Shown: piece after piece, positions 37,471 through 46,571 of the stretch | Position numbering within the stretch: position 1 is the first letter of the stretch | Layout: the number at the start of each line of letters is the position of its first letter | From: Photorhabdus laumondii subsp. laumondii | GTDB lineage: Bacteria > Pseudomonadota > Gammaproteobacteria > Enterobacterales > Enterobacteriaceae | NCBI RefSeq assembly: GCF_003343245.1 | Contig: NZ_CP024901.1 | Location: forward strand, 3,224,001-3,288,000 | Reading direction: 5' to 3' | Length of the DNA stretch: 64,000 bases | Program-made: the position numbers and the translations under genes | The notes under the pieces: model-generated | What the model was told of the DNA's origin: nothing | Databases searched by the model: none | Seen by the model: the letters and a program-made list of their open reading frames with translations, nothing else

Positions 37471-38934
37471 ATGAAAATAATGTCTAATCAATCTCTGACA
37501 GCAATATTAATCAGCACATTATTGCTAACAAGCTCCCCTGTTCTCAGCGCCTCTATTGAAGATTCACTGCCGGATATCGGTACCACGGCAGGTTCAATCC
37601 TGAGCATCAATCAGGAACTGGCAATGGGCGATTTCTACGTTCGCCAGATACGTAACAACGCTCCGCTGATTTATGACCCATTATTGACACAATACATTAA
37701 TGCCCTTGGACAAAGGCTAGTAGCTCATGCAGACTCAGTTAAAACGCCTTTCCATTTCTATCTGATTGATAACCCGAATATCAACGCTTATGCTTTCTTT
37801 GGCGGTAATGTCGTACTCCATGCTGCACTTTTTCGTTATAGTCGTAATGAAAGCGAGCTTGCCTCGGTAATGGCTCACGAAATTTCCCACGTTACTCAAC
37901 GCCACCTGGCACGAATGATGGAAGATCAGCAACGTACAGCACCGCTAGCTTGGGCGGGTACGTTGGGTTCTATTCTTTTGCTAATGGCGAGCCCACAAGC
38001 AGGGATGGCAGCCCTCAGCGGCACTATTGCCGGTATACAACAAGGCATGATCAGTTTTACTCAATCCAATGAACAAGAAGCTGATCGTATTGGCATGCAG
38101 ACATTACGTAGAGCTGGCTTTGATCCTCAAGGTATGCCAGATTTTATGCAGATCATGGTAGATCAAACCCGTTACAGTTCTAAGCCACCAGAAATGTTAC
38201 TCACTCACCCGTTACCTGACAGCCGCCTTGCTGATGCACGTAACCGTGCTAATCAATACCCGGCCCAAAACATTCCACAATCTCAAGATTTTCTGTTCGC
38301 CAGAGTTCGTGTTATGGGCATGTACACCACCGAGCAACGCGGCTATCTTGAGCAAATTTTAGAAAACTACCGTAGAGGCACAGCTAAAGAGCAACTTGCC
38401 GCTGCTTATGGCCGGGCAATCTTGCTTTCTCAAGATAAAAAATACCCTGAGGCACGGGCTATTTTAGAACCACTGTTAGCAAAACAACCGGATAATGTCT
38501 GGTTCATTGACACAATGACTGATATCGACATTGAACAGAACCGAATTGCTCAGGCTATCACCCGGTTACAGAACGCTTTGCAGAAACAAAAGGACAATTT
38601 GGTATTGCAAATCAATCTCGCTAATGCACTTATTCACGCAAAACAATATCAACAGGCTTTAAAACTACTTCATCGCTATACATTCAATAATCCAGATGAT
38701 CCCAACGGTTGGCACCTGATAGCCGAAGCCGCCGCCAAACAAGGTAAACGCCATGAAGAATTATCAGCACACGCTGAAGAAATGGCACTTCGCGGTCAGT
38801 TTGACAATGCTATCAAATACCTCAGTAGTGCCAGTGCACTCGTAAAATTAGGTAGTTACGATCAAGCACGTTATGATGCTCGTATCGATCAATTACGCCA
38901 GCTACAACAGCGTTACAGTCAATACAAACGTTAA
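37471..38934 (+). CDS. bepA: Periplasmic chaperone/protease BepA
   Basis: BepA is an M48 zinc metallopeptidase that chaperones LptD assembly and degrades stalled outer-membrane proteins. The product is 487 residues. A signal peptide ends near VLSA (about residue 27). The metal site is His136-Glu-Ile-Ser-His140, with the third ligand in [10 protein letters not shown]. Tetratricopeptide repeats fill the C-terminal half (about 305-480). The arsC-like yfgD starts 9 nt later. Confidence 0.95.
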   Translation: MKIMSNQSLTAILISTLLLTSSPVLSASIEDSLPDIGTTAGSILSINQELAMGDFYVRQIRNNAPLIYDPLLTQYINALGQRLVAHADSVKTPFHFYLIDNPNINAYAFFGGNVVLHAALFRYSRNESELASVMAHEISHVTQRHLARMMEDQQRTAPLAWAGTLGSILLLMASPQAGMAALSGTIAGIQQGMISFTQSNEQEADRIGMQTLRRAGFDPQGMPDFMQIMVDQTRYSSKPPEMLLTHPLPDSRLADARNRANQYPAQNIPQSQDFLFARVRVMGMYTTEQRGYLEQILENYRRGTAKEQLAAAYGRAILLSQDKKYPEARAILEPLLAKQPDNVWFIDTMTDIDIEQNRIAQAITRLQNALQKQKDNLVLQINLANALIHAKQYQQALKLLHRYTFNNPDDPNGWHLIAEAAAKQGKRHEELSAHAEEMALRGQFDNAIKYLSSASALVKLGSYDQARYDARIDQLRQLQQRYSQYKR

Positions 38935-38943
38935 GGAACTCTC

Positions 38944-39300
38944 ATGCAACAGGTGACGATTTATCATAATCCCCGCTGCTCAAAAAGCCGTGAAACTTTG
39001 GCACTTATTGAAGAACGGGGAATTAAGCCACAGATTATTCTCTATCTGGAGGCTCCTCTCGCGGTAGAGCAATTATCCGTTCTGCTAGAACAGCTTGGTT
39101 TTCACGATGCACGCCAATTGATGAGAACGAAAGAAGATCTATACAAAGAGTTGAATCTGGCTGATGAAAAACTCACTCAGCATGATTTACTGAAAGCAAT
39201 GATTGTCAATCCTAAACTGATTGAGCGCCCAATCGTGGTTTGCGGTGATAAAGCCAGACTTGGGCGCCCACCGGAAAAAGTAAAAGAAATTCTTGATTGA
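38944..39300 (+). CDS. yfgD: ArsC-family reductase YfgD
   Basis: The protein has 118 residues and the arsenate-reductase fold, with YHNPRCSKSRETLALI carrying the catalytic-type Cys12, and IERPIVV and GRPPEKV near the end. The arginine set seen in plasmid ArsC is only partly visible, so true arsenate reduction is uncertain. It is coupled to bepA as in E. coli, with AAGGAACTC before the ATG. Confidence 0.9.
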   Translation: MQQVTIYHNPRCSKSRETLALIEERGIKPQIILYLEAPLAVEQLSVLLEQLGFHDARQLMRTKEDLYKELNLADEKLTQHDLLKAMIVNPKLIERPIVVCGDKARLGRPPEKVKEILD

Positions 39301-39306
39301 TAAGAA

Positions 39307-39433
39307 TATACCCAATGGATTTCAAGATGGATCGCGGCGGCAAGGGAGCGAATCCCCGGGAGCATAGATAACTATGTGACCGGGGTGAGCGAATGCAGTC
39401 AACAAAGAGGCAACTTGAAAGATGACGAGTATA
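39307..39433. repeat. ERIC element 8
   Basis: ERIC-type repeat (TATACCCAATGG...GACGAGTATA) 6 bp after the yfgD stop and 21 bp before the 3' end of hda. It lies between convergent genes and may serve as a bidirectional RNA hairpin. Confidence 0.9.
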
Positions 39434-39454
39434 GATGTGATATCACCATCACCT

Positions 39455-40156
39455 TTAAAGGTGCAAAATATCCTTCACAAATGGAATCGTCAGCTTGCGC
39501 TGGGCAACTATCGAAGCGTGATCTAACTGATTCAATGCCATAAACAGGGTCCGCATTTCTCTGTCTAATCTTTTCAGTAAAAAGCGCCCTACATCTTCCG
39601 GCAATTCAAAACCGCGTAACTTCGCTCGCAATTGCAAGGCTTGTAATTTCTCATCATCGGAAAGCGGTTGTAATTTATAAATTTGCCCCCAATCCAGACG
39701 AGAAGCCAAATCAGGTAACTTAAGATTAATCTGGCGAGGTGGCCGATCGCCGCTAATAAGCAAACAAGTGCGGCCAATCTCCAGAATGCGATTATAAAGA
39801 TTAAAAATCGCCATTTCCCACTCTTCATCACCAGCAATACTCTCAATATTATCGATACAAACCAGTGATAAGTGTTCCATGCCATCAAGCACCTCAGGGA
39901 TAAAATAGGCACGTTTATCCAGCGGAACATAACCCACAGCTTCATCTTTCAGGGACAATTCAGCACAGGCGGCATGCAACAAATGACTTCGGCCCCCACT
40001 ATCACGGGACCAGAAATAAATATAGCTGCCATGCGGCTGATTAATGGCCAATTTGATTGCAGCTAACAGGGTGGCATTTTCCCCCGGAAAGAAACTGGCA
40101 AAAGTTTCATCATCGGGAAGATACAAAGGTAACGAAAGCTGCGATGGTGTGTTCAG
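39455..40156 (-). CDS. hda: DnaA regulatory inactivator Hda (CUG start)
   Basis: Hda binds the beta clamp and stimulates DnaA-ATP hydrolysis to prevent over-initiation. With CTG at 40156 as start, the product ([17 protein letters not shown]...) is 233 residues, as in E. coli Hda, which is also known to use a CUG start. The clamp-binding motif QLSLPL is at 6-11. The AAA+ domain follows, including a degenerate P-loop region ([14 protein letters not shown]) and [26 protein letters not shown] lies 5 nt before CTG; an in-frame GTG at 40162 overlaps that Shine-Dalgarno sequence and is less suitable. Confidence 0.92.
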   Translation of the reverse strand: MNTPSQLSLPLYLPDDETFASFFPGENATLLAAIKLAINQPHGSYIYFWSRDSGGRSHLLHAACAELSLKDEAVGYVPLDKRAYFIPEVLDGMEHLSLVCIDNIESIAGDEEWEMAIFNLYNRILEIGRTCLLISGDRPPRQINLKLPDLASRLDWGQIYKLQPLSDDEKLQALQLRAKLRGFELPEDVGRFLLKRLDREMRTLFMALNQLDHASIVAQRKLTIPFVKDILHL

Positions 40157-40438
40157 AAGCACCTCAAACAGAGCTGGTAATAAACGCCAACAAGTTTATC
40201 ACAGAAAATAGTTGTAAATGAACTGTATAGGTAAATAATAAAAAAACTATTTTTAGGATTCAATAAGTTAAATCCTTTTCAGGCTCAGAAGCGCATAATA
40301 TCTCGTCATAGCACAGAACAGACCGCAAACGCCTATAAAATATTCTGCATGTAACAACATGAAAAATTTAAGTTTTCAGTCCTATGTTATTTAAGAAAAA
40401 GCTATCAGATAGTGAGTTTTATTCATTCTTAGCAGAGA
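40157..40438. other. Intergenic region between hda and an unrecognised gene
   Basis: AT-rich region of about 280 bp. I see no gene or strong repeat. It is the left border of accessory block 2; E. coli has uraA and upp directly after hda. Confidence 0.4.
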
Positions 40439-41065
40439 TCAATGTAATCGCTCTTTACTGATAACAAAAAGGCGATGATAGTGATAATCCTTGTCATGGC
40501 CCCAGCAATAGTTAGCCCAGGTTACATAGAAGTCATCCCATGAGGTAATCAGGCTCAGTGGACGCTCCTCTTTGGTGCTATCAGAAACATACACATGATA
40601 GCCATTAATACTGATAGCCCAAGCAATCATACGTTCCCAAAACCTACGTCCATCTAGCGTTTGCTCACTGTCAGACACAATGATGGAGTATCTTTCAAGG
40701 AAAAACCTAAAAAACTCTTGTGACAAACCTCTCACTGCCCCGTCATGTTGAGGAAGAACTGTACGCCACACCAGTATCTGTGTGCATGTTTTCTTCGATG
40801 GAACAATATGTTCCATGAATTCGAGCTTTACCACGTAAACCGTCTCCGGCATATCTGCATCAGTCACCAATCTATATTGATTGCCAGAAACAGATGCCAG
40901 CAAACGGTAACCATATGGCGTAACAAATCCAGGCAGAGAAAAGTCTTGCACCCCGCGTTCAATGAAAGCTTGGGTGTGTTCTACATTTTTCTCTGTCATG
41001 TTAAGTTTGATATCGAAATCTGATTCAGAGATTAACTTTCGCATTGCTTCATCACTAGTTGCCAA
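40439..41065 (-). CDS. Unrecognised 200-residue protein
   Basis: The protein has up to 208 residues. It is soluble, without signal peptide or membrane segment. It is rich in aromatics and has FSLPGFVTPYGYRLLAS near 42 and a C-terminal block with RRFWERMIAWAISINGYHVYV and TWANYCWGHDKDYHYH. No family was recognised. It could be phage- or island-derived given its position. The start may be TTG 41065 or ATG 41044 (MRKLISESDF). It is divergent from the PTS operon. Confidence 0.6.
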   Translation of the reverse strand: MATSDEAMRKLISESDFDIKLNMTEKNVEHTQAFIERGVQDFSLPGFVTPYGYRLLASVSGNQYRLVTDADMPETVYVVKLEFMEHIVPSKKTCTQILVWRTVLPQHDGAVRGLSQEFFRFFLERYSIIVSDSEQTLDGRRFWERMIAWAISINGYHVYVSDSTKEERPLSLITSWDDFYVTWANYCWGHDKDYHYHRLFVISKERLH

Positions 41066-41211
41066 TACTTACTGTATCCAAACATTCACCCTTATTCCAT
41101 CAGTGAAAAATCTCGCTGCAACATCCTATACAACCTAAAATTTTCACACTCTGTACAATACAAACGAAGATCACACTCTATCGCTATTCCTTAAACTATT
41201 CTTGATTAATA

Positions 41212-41227
41212 TGCGAACAAAATCGCA
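41212..41227. promoter_or_regulatory. CRP-like operator upstream of the PTS operon
   Basis: TGCGA-N6-TCGCA is a perfect palindrome with the spacing of the CRP site (TGTGA-N6-TCACA), lying 98 bp upstream of the IIB start. The G/C exchange inside each half-site is unusual, so another dimeric regulator is possible. Confidence 0.55.
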
Positions 41228-41324
41228 ACATATTTAACATAAGTTGCTAGTCTTAATAAACAGTGAAAGTTCTCATCAACCACTTATCCCATAAGAAACG
41301 ATATAACAAACTGGAGACTGAACA

Positions 41325-41630
41325 ATGAAAAAAATCCTATTGTGTTGTGCGGCCGGTATGTCCACCAGCATGCTAGTACAACGCATGCAGGCAGAAGTGA
41401 TAAAACGGGCATTGGACATTGAGATCAAGGCTGTTCCCACGGTTGAATTAGAACACCTGATAGCCGACGCTGACGTTATTTTACTCGGCCCACAGGTGAG
41501 ATATCAATTGGCCCATTTTTCCGCTATTGCCAAACCACTCGGTAAACCAATAGACGTTATTGACATGATGGATTATGGCACTCTTCGTGGTGATAAGGTT
41601 CTCGATAAGGCATTGAGCCTGTTGGAATAA
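41325..41630 (+). CDS. chbB: PTS lactose/cellobiose-family IIB subunit
   Basis: The protein has 101 residues. LLCCAAGMSTSMLV places the phospho-accepting Cys at position 8, and LLGPQVRYQL is the second conserved loop. It relays phosphate from IIA to a disaccharide imported by IIC. The family covers cellobiose, chitobiose and lichenan; symbols follow the E. coli chb operon, but the sugar is not determined. CTGGAG precedes the ATG. Confidence 0.88.
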   Translation: MKKILLCCAAGMSTSMLVQRMQAEVIKRALDIEIKAVPTVELEHLIADADVILLGPQVRYQLAHFSAIAKPLGKPIDVIDMMDYGTLRGDKVLDKALSLLE

Positions 41631-41659
41631 ACAATTTCATCATCACGCGGAGTACCCTC

Positions 41660-42988
41660 ATGAGTCTCTATACCTCTTTTATGCGTGTCTTAGAAAACCA
41701 CATTATCCCGTTTGCCGGGCGAATCGGTAACCAGCGGCATATTACAGCAATGCGTGACGGCTTTATCTCAGCCATGCCATTTTTGATCATCGGCAGCATG
41801 ATGTTAATTGTGGCAAATCCCCCCTTCGATTTACAGACTACATCCTCATTCGGCCAGGCTTGGTTATCCTTTGCCAAAACTCACTGGGACACCATCACAA
41901 TGCCTTACTTTATGACGATGGGATTAATGAGTGTCTTTGTTTCGGTCGGTACCGCCTACAGTTTAGCTAAATCCTACGGTCTGGACGGGTTAACTTCGGC
42001 TTTACTATCACTCATGGCGTTTTTGCTAGCAGCAGCACCACAAATAGAAAACAAAATAGCACTCGATTTCCTCGGTGGCGCAGGTGTATTTACCGCATTA
42101 ATTTGCGCTATCTGGTCAGTTGAACTAACACGTTTACTAAAAAAATATAACATCACCATCCGAATGCCAACACAAGTGCCACCAGCCATTGCCCGTTCTT
42201 TTGAACTTCTATATCCAGTCATAGGTATCTTGTTAACCGTTTATCCTGCCAGCTTGCTATTACAGAGTGAATTCAATCTACTTATTCCCGCAGCCATAAT
42301 GCAGATGTTCCAACCCCTCATTTCCGTCGGTGATACTCTGCCTGCCATTATACTGGCGCTACTCATTGCTAACTTACTGTGGTTTGCCGGTATTCATGGC
42401 GCCAACATTGTCACTGGCTTGATGGCCCCTATTTTTATGGCAAATATTGCTACCAATGCAACATTAATGGCCCACGGTACTGCTGCAACACAAATTCTCA
42501 CCGATCCTTACTGGGCGTTTTATATCTGTATTGGCGGCTCTGGTTCTACGTTGGTTCTGGCGATTCTGTATCTGCGCAGCCGCTCTATACATTTGCGTAC
42601 TATCGGAAAATTGAGCGTGGTTCCATCCATATTCAATATTAACGAACCACTGCTGTTTGGTTCACCGATTGTGATGAATCCGACCTTATTTATTCCACTA
42701 TTGGTTGTGCCACTGGTCAATGCAGTATTGTCCTACAGCGTCCTGCATCTTGATCTGGTACATAAAATGGTCGCCATTTCGCCCTGGACTACGCCGGCAC
42801 CCATCGGCGCAATGATTTCCGCCGCTTGGGATTATCGGGCGGCAGTGCTAGTTATCATACTCACGATAATCGATCTCTTTATCTGGTATCCCTTCTTCAA
42901 AATTTATGAAAAACAATTGATCGACGAAGAAAATAAACAGCAAGAAAACACAGCATCCACAGGTGTAGAAACTCAATCCCAACCCTAA
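41660..42988 (+). CDS. chbC: PTS lactose/cellobiose-family IIC permease
   Basis: The protein has 442 residues and about ten membrane helices. AMRDGFISAMPFLIIGSMMLI near the N-terminus and FNINEPLLFGSPIVMNP near 330 are hallmarks of CelB/ChbC permeases. It imports and phosphorylates a beta-linked disaccharide. It is second in the IIB-IIC-IIA-GH4 operon. The C-terminal tail is polar, with low-complexity EENKQQENT. Confidence 0.92.
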   Translation: MSLYTSFMRVLENHIIPFAGRIGNQRHITAMRDGFISAMPFLIIGSMMLIVANPPFDLQTTSSFGQAWLSFAKTHWDTITMPYFMTMGLMSVFVSVGTAYSLAKSYGLDGLTSALLSLMAFLLAAAPQIENKIALDFLGGAGVFTALICAIWSVELTRLLKKYNITIRMPTQVPPAIARSFELLYPVIGILLTVYPASLLLQSEFNLLIPAAIMQMFQPLISVGDTLPAIILALLIANLLWFAGIHGANIVTGLMAPIFMANIATNATLMAHGTAATQILTDPYWAFYICIGGSGSTLVLAILYLRSRSIHLRTIGKLSVVPSIFNINEPLLFGSPIVMNPTLFIPLLVVPLVNAVLSYSVLHLDLVHKMVAISPWTTPAPIGAMISAAWDYRAAVLVIILTIIDLFIWYPFFKIYEKQLIDEENKQQENTASTGVETQSQP

Positions 42989-43006
42989 TTTTCGGAGGAT
43001 TTACAC

Positions 43007-43366
43007 ATGGATTTAGAACAAGCTATTGATTTAGAAAAAACTATTGATTTAGAAAAAACTATTGTAGAACTGCTGGTTTATGCCGGAAGCGCACGCAGTC
43101 ATGCACTAATGGCATTACAACATGCCAGAAACGGTGATTTTCAAACAGCACAAACACTGATGGCTGAATCTCAACAGGCGATCAAAGAAGCACACACGAT
43201 TCAGACTACCCTCATTGGATTAGATGAAGGCTGCGGTAAATTACCTGTCAATCTCATCACCGTCCATGCGCAAGATCATTTAATGAACGCAATGGTTATT
43301 CAAGATCTTGCCAGCGATATGATTGAACTCTATCGCCGAATGTCATCACAAGAGGAAAAAACATGA
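43007..43366 (+). CDS. chbA: PTS lactose/cellobiose-family IIA subunit
   Basis: The protein has 119 residues and forms a three-helix bundle. The phospho-histidine is probably His87 in VHAQDHLM. AGSARSHALMALQHARNGDF and EAHTIQTTLIG are conserved. The N-terminal 20 residues are DLEQAI-DLEKTI-DLEKTI, encoded by three in-frame 18-bp repeats, which is not typical for the family. The last 4 nt overlap the GH4 gene. Confidence 0.9.
   Translation: MDLEQAIDLEKTIDLEKTIVELLVYAGSARSHALMALQHARNGDFQTAQTLMAESQQAIKEAHTIQTTLIGLDEGCGKLPVNLITVHAQDHLMNAMVIQDLASDMIELYRRMSSQEEKT
43010..43063 (+). repeat. In-frame 18-bp tandem repeat (3 copies) in the IIA gene
   Basis: Copies at 43010-43027, 43028-43045 and 43046-43063. 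Copies 2 and 3 are identical, and copy 1 differs at three bases. The unit encodes DLEKTI and starts at codon 2. Confidence 0.9.
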
Positions 43367-44670
43367 AACAAATCAAAATAGCCATTATTGGTGGCGGTAG
43401 CAGCTACACACCTGAATTAGTCGAAGGGCTTATTCAACATAAAAAAGAGATTCCACTATCTGAACTGGCACTAGTTGACATTGACAGTGGAAAACAGAAA
43501 GTAGAAATTATCGCCGCGCTTACTCGCCGTATGTTAGCTCGTTACGGCATGGAACACGTTATTGTCAGCGTCCATTTCACACCAGATAACGCCATTCGCG
43601 GTGCCAGTTTTATTTTAACTCAACTACGGGTCGGTCAGCTTCCAGCTCGCGTTGCGGACGAGCGTCTGGGGCTAAAATATGGCTTGATCGGTCAGGAAAC
43701 TACTGGCGTAGGTGGCTTTGCCAAAGCATTACGCACCATCCCCGTATTGCTAGATATTGCCCATAAAGTTGAGCAACTTGCACCCGACGCATGGATTATT
43801 AACTTCACCAATCCAGCCGGGATCGTTACCGAAGCGATTTCCCGCTATAGCAAAGCAAAAATTATCGGCCTATGTAATGTCCCGGTTACCATGCATCACA
43901 TGATAGCGAATATGCTACAACGCCCTTATCAGGACGTGCAGTTACACTTTGCCGGGCTGAATCATATGGTCTGGGTACATCAAGTACTGGTTTCAGGTCA
44001 GGATAAAACTCAACAGGTACTTGATATGCTATGCAATGGTGCAATCTTAACCATGAATAATATTCAAGAAGCACCCTGGCCCCCGCCGCTACTCAAGGCA
44101 CTAGGTGCCATCCCCTGCCCTTATCATCGCTACTTCTACCAAACCCGCAATATGTTACAGGAGGAGCGCGAGGCTGCGTTCGAACAAGGCACACGAGCAG
44201 AACAGGTCATGAAAGTAGAACAGGAACTATTTGAACTGTATGCGGATCCAGAACTCGATCACAAGCCAGAACAACTCAGTTTCCGCGGTGGTGCATTCTA
44301 TTCTGAGGTTGCACTGGATCTGATTTGCGCCATCCATAACAATCTCAATAGTCAATTGGTGGTCAATACCACAAACCACGGCGCTATTCGAGGTTTACCG
44401 GACGATGCTGTCATTGAAACTAATTGTATTATTAATGCAGAAGGTGCCCACCCGCTGACGTTCGGCCGCCTGCCTGACAGTATGTATGCTCTGACACAAC
44501 AGATAAAAACCTATGAACGCTTAACGATCAAAGCAGCGATTCATGGCGATCGCAATGCTGCACTGTTGGCACTGATCACCAACCCGCTGGTTGCCGATAT
44601 AGACATTGCTTCACCACTATTGGATGACGTATTAACGATAAACCGTGATTATCTGCCACAATTTCAATGA
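43363..44670 (+). CDS. chbF: GH4 6-phospho-beta-glycosidase (NAD-dependent)
   Basis: The protein has 435 residues. GH4 features: the NAD-binding N-terminus [30 protein letters not shown], the metal-binding Cys in IGLCNVP and His in AGLNHMVW. It cleaves a 6-phospho-disaccharide by a redox-elimination mechanism with NAD and a divalent metal. It resembles CelF/ChbF and LicH. The symbol is by analogy; 6-phospho-cellobiose or di-N-acetylchitobiose phosphate are candidate substrates. No chbR or chbG gene lies next to it. Confidence 0.9.
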   Translation: MKQIKIAIIGGGSSYTPELVEGLIQHKKEIPLSELALVDIDSGKQKVEIIAALTRRMLARYGMEHVIVSVHFTPDNAIRGASFILTQLRVGQLPARVADERLGLKYGLIGQETTGVGGFAKALRTIPVLLDIAHKVEQLAPDAWIINFTNPAGIVTEAISRYSKAKIIGLCNVPVTMHHMIANMLQRPYQDVQLHFAGLNHMVWVHQVLVSGQDKTQQVLDMLCNGAILTMNNIQEAPWPPPLLKALGAIPCPYHRYFYQTRNMLQEEREAAFEQGTRAEQVMKVEQELFELYADPELDHKPEQLSFRGGAFYSEVALDLICAIHNNLNSQLVVNTTNHGAIRGLPDDAVIETNCIINAEGAHPLTFGRLPDSMYALTQQIKTYERLTIKAAIHGDRNAALLALITNPLVADIDIASPLLDDVLTINRDYLPQFQ

Positions 44671-44888
44671 ATAAGCGGTACCTGATCAGTTAATTTGAAA
44701 TCAGAACAAACATAAAATTAAAGCGATATCTGTTACTTCTGACTAATAGATATCGCTAACTGACTTTGTAACCTCTTTTTTTTTGCGGCACCGTACGCAT
44801 TTATCTTTCACATTAATGCACAAGAAACTTGACTTATTTGATATTTGTAACTACTGTTAGTTACATTATTGAGGGAAAGGAAGAGTAC
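44671..44888. other. Intergenic region between the PTS operon and hicA
   Basis: About 220 bp of AT-rich DNA with a run of T at 44777-44785 and the hicA RBS (GAGGGAAAGGAAGAG) at its right edge. No gene is visible. Confidence 0.4.
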
Positions 44889-45137
44889 ATGAGCAAAGCG
44901 GAGAAACTGATAGAAAAGTTTCTTAATAGCCAAAAAACTTTTGAATGGTCTGAACTTGTTGTGTTATTAAGCCTATTAAACTATGAGAAATAAGAAAAGC
45001 AAGGTTCGAGGGTACGATTCTTCAATGAATCATTGAATCACACAATTTTAATGCACCGCCCTCATCCTGAAAATTACATTAAAGGTGGTACACTAAAAGC
45101 CGTGAAACAGACTTTAAAAGAAGTGGGGTTGATATGA
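44889..45137 (+). pseudogene. hicA: hicA toxin gene with in-frame nonsense codon
   Basis: ATG 44889 opens MSKAEKLIEKFLNS, then QKTFEWSELVVLLSLLNYEK, typical of the HicA dsRBD-like N-terminus. TAA follows at 44991-44993 (codon 35). The same frame continues beyond it with EKQGSRVRFFNES, HTILMHRPHPENYIKGG and TLKAVKQTLKEVGLI to TGA 45135-45137, overlapping the hicB start by 4 nt. Total length would be 82 residues, normal for HicA. A single base change therefore inactivates the toxin unless the stop is read through. Confidence 0.88.
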
Positions 45138-45481
45138 AATATTTAAAATATAAAGGTTATTTAGGTACAATTGAATTTGACTTGGAAAACAATACTCTTT
45201 TTGGTAAATTGGAATATATCCGCGATTTAGTGACTTATGAAGCAAAAACAATTGCAGAATTGGAAAATGAATTTAAAATCTCGGTTGATTTGTATTTGCA
45301 AGACTGCAAGGAATTAAATAAGAATCCTGATATACCATATAAAGGGATTTTTAATGTTAGAGTTAATCCAGAATTGCATAGAAAAATTGCAGAACTAGCA
45401 CTTGAAGAAGATGTGACGATTAACGCTTTCGTGAATCAAGCGCTAGAAAATGAAGTCAGTAAACATTATGTAGGGCCTTAA
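45134..45481 (+). CDS. hicB: HicB-family antitoxin
   Basis: The protein has 115 residues. The N-terminal HicB fold (YKGYLGTIEFDLENNTLFGKL, AELENEFKISVDLYLQDC) is followed by a ribbon-helix-helix DNA-binding end (FNVRVNPELHRKIAELALEE, AFVNQALENEV). It neutralises HicA mRNA interferase and represses the operon. The gene looks intact although hicA carries a stop codon. ATG overlaps the hicA TGA. Confidence 0.92.
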   Translation: MKYLKYKGYLGTIEFDLENNTLFGKLEYIRDLVTYEAKTIAELENEFKISVDLYLQDCKELNKNPDIPYKGIFNVRVNPELHRKIAELALEEDVTINAFVNQALENEVSKHYVGP

Positions 45482-45611
45482 TAGCCCCATCGGATTAATG
45501 ACAAAAGTCTAGCTATCGGGGCCAAGTCTTTGATCTAATAAAGACACTGGAAAATGGGTACCTTGATATACTAAAAGACCCCACACTACAACAATATGAT
45601 TGACATCAACA

Positions 45612-45636
45612 GAACCCCACTTTTTGAATGGGGTTC
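45612..45636. repeat. Perfect inverted repeat between hicB and upp
   Basis: GAACCCCA (45612-45619) and TGGGGTTC (45629-45636) form an 8-bp stem with a 9-nt loop. It could terminate hicB transcription, although no T-run follows. Confidence 0.5.
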
Positions 45637-45653
45637 GTCAGCAATCTGAACAA

Positions 45654-45692
45654 AGTGTCGGATAAAAAACCAGCACTTTGTCAATAATCTGA
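45654..45692 (-). repeat. Stem-loop resembling the one between bamC and purC
   Basis: CAAAGTG and CACTTTG pair across a loop, followed by TCAATAAT-C-TGA. The right part, from 45671, matches 32701-32723 at 20 of 23 positions, and the stem bases covary (CAAAGCGCT/AGCGCTTTG there, CAAAGTG/CACTTTG here). Confidence 0.6.
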
Positions 45693-45712
45693 AGCCGACT
45701 CAACAGTCGGCT
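45693..45712 (-). terminator. Terminator hairpin of upp
   Basis: AGCCGACT (45693-45700) and AGTCGGCT (45705-45712) form an 8-bp stem with a 4-nt loop just after the upp stop codon. Read on the minus strand it is followed by TCAGATTATTG, a weak T-tract. Confidence 0.7.
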
Positions 45713-45718
45713 AACTTA

Positions 45719-46345
45719 TTATTTCGTACCAAATATCTTATCGCCTGCATCCCCCAGGCCGGGCACAATGTATCCCTGTTCATTGAGTCTCTCATCAATA
45801 GAAGCTGTATACAGTTCCACATCAGGATGGGCTTTTTCCAACGCGGCAATACCTTCAGGAGCAGCCACCAAAACTAGCACTTTAATCGACTGACAGCCTG
45901 CTTTTTTCAATAAATCGATAGTTGCAATCATGGAACCACCGGTTGCCAACATCGGGTCAACCAACAGCGCCATACGTTCATCAATATTGGAAGCCAACTT
46001 CTGAAAATAAGGGACAGGTTCTAAGGTTTCTTCATTACGATAAACCCCTACGACGCTAATCCGGGCACTGGGAACATTCTCTAATACGCCATCCATCATC
46101 CCCAATCCCGCACGCAAAATAGGTACGACAGTTATTTTTTTACCTTTAATCTGCTCAACTACCACCGGACCACACCAGCCATCAATAGTGACTTTTTCTG
46201 TTTCTAAATCAGCAGTTGCTTCATAAGTCAAAAGGCTTCCAATTTCTGCGGCCAGTTCACGAAAGCGTTTGGTGCTGATATCATGCGCTCGCATCAGACC
46301 GAGTTTATGTTTAACAAGTGGGTGATTCACCTCAACGATCTTCAT
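45719..46345 (-). CDS. upp: Uracil phosphoribosyltransferase (Upp)
   Basis: Upp salvages uracil with PRPP to UMP. The product is 208 residues, the same as E. coli. The PRPP loop is [16 protein letters not shown], with [13 protein letters not shown] [13 protein letters not shown] and the uracil-binding [11 protein letters not shown] at the end. In E. coli uraA follows upp; here that place holds the hicAB locus. It is divergent from purM. Confidence 0.97.
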   Translation of the reverse strand: MKIVEVNHPLVKHKLGLMRAHDISTKRFRELAAEIGSLLTYEATADLETEKVTIDGWCGPVVVEQIKGKKITVVPILRAGLGMMDGVLENVPSARISVVGVYRNEETLEPVPYFQKLASNIDERMALLVDPMLATGGSMIATIDLLKKAGCQSIKVLVLVAAPEGIAALEKAHPDVELYTASIDERLNEQGYIVPGLGDAGDKIFGTK

Positions 46346-46490
46346 GGACCTCTCCTACTGTATGTCATGTCGCCAGCAGACAAAAAAACGGCGAGATTAT
46401 ACCGTCTTTTACCCATAACACCACTACCAATCCGTTGATTTTCATCAAACATAGCCCTAATTGCCGAGAACCGAGATCCTAAACAAGAGT

Positions 46491-46507
46491 CTCGCAAACG
46501 TTTGCTT
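46491..46507. promoter_or_regulatory. PurR operator upstream of purMN
   Basis: The sequence CTCGCAAACGTTTGCTT contains the PurR core CGCAAACGTTTGC, an almost perfect palindrome, 65-81 bp upstream of the purM start. PurR with hypoxanthine or guanine would repress purMN, and possibly the divergent upp. Confidence 0.85.
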
Positions 46508-46571
46508 AGACTGTTAGAATTGCTACTATTCTGTCTTAATTTATCAAACGCAACCGCCTTGGGGGCTTCGA

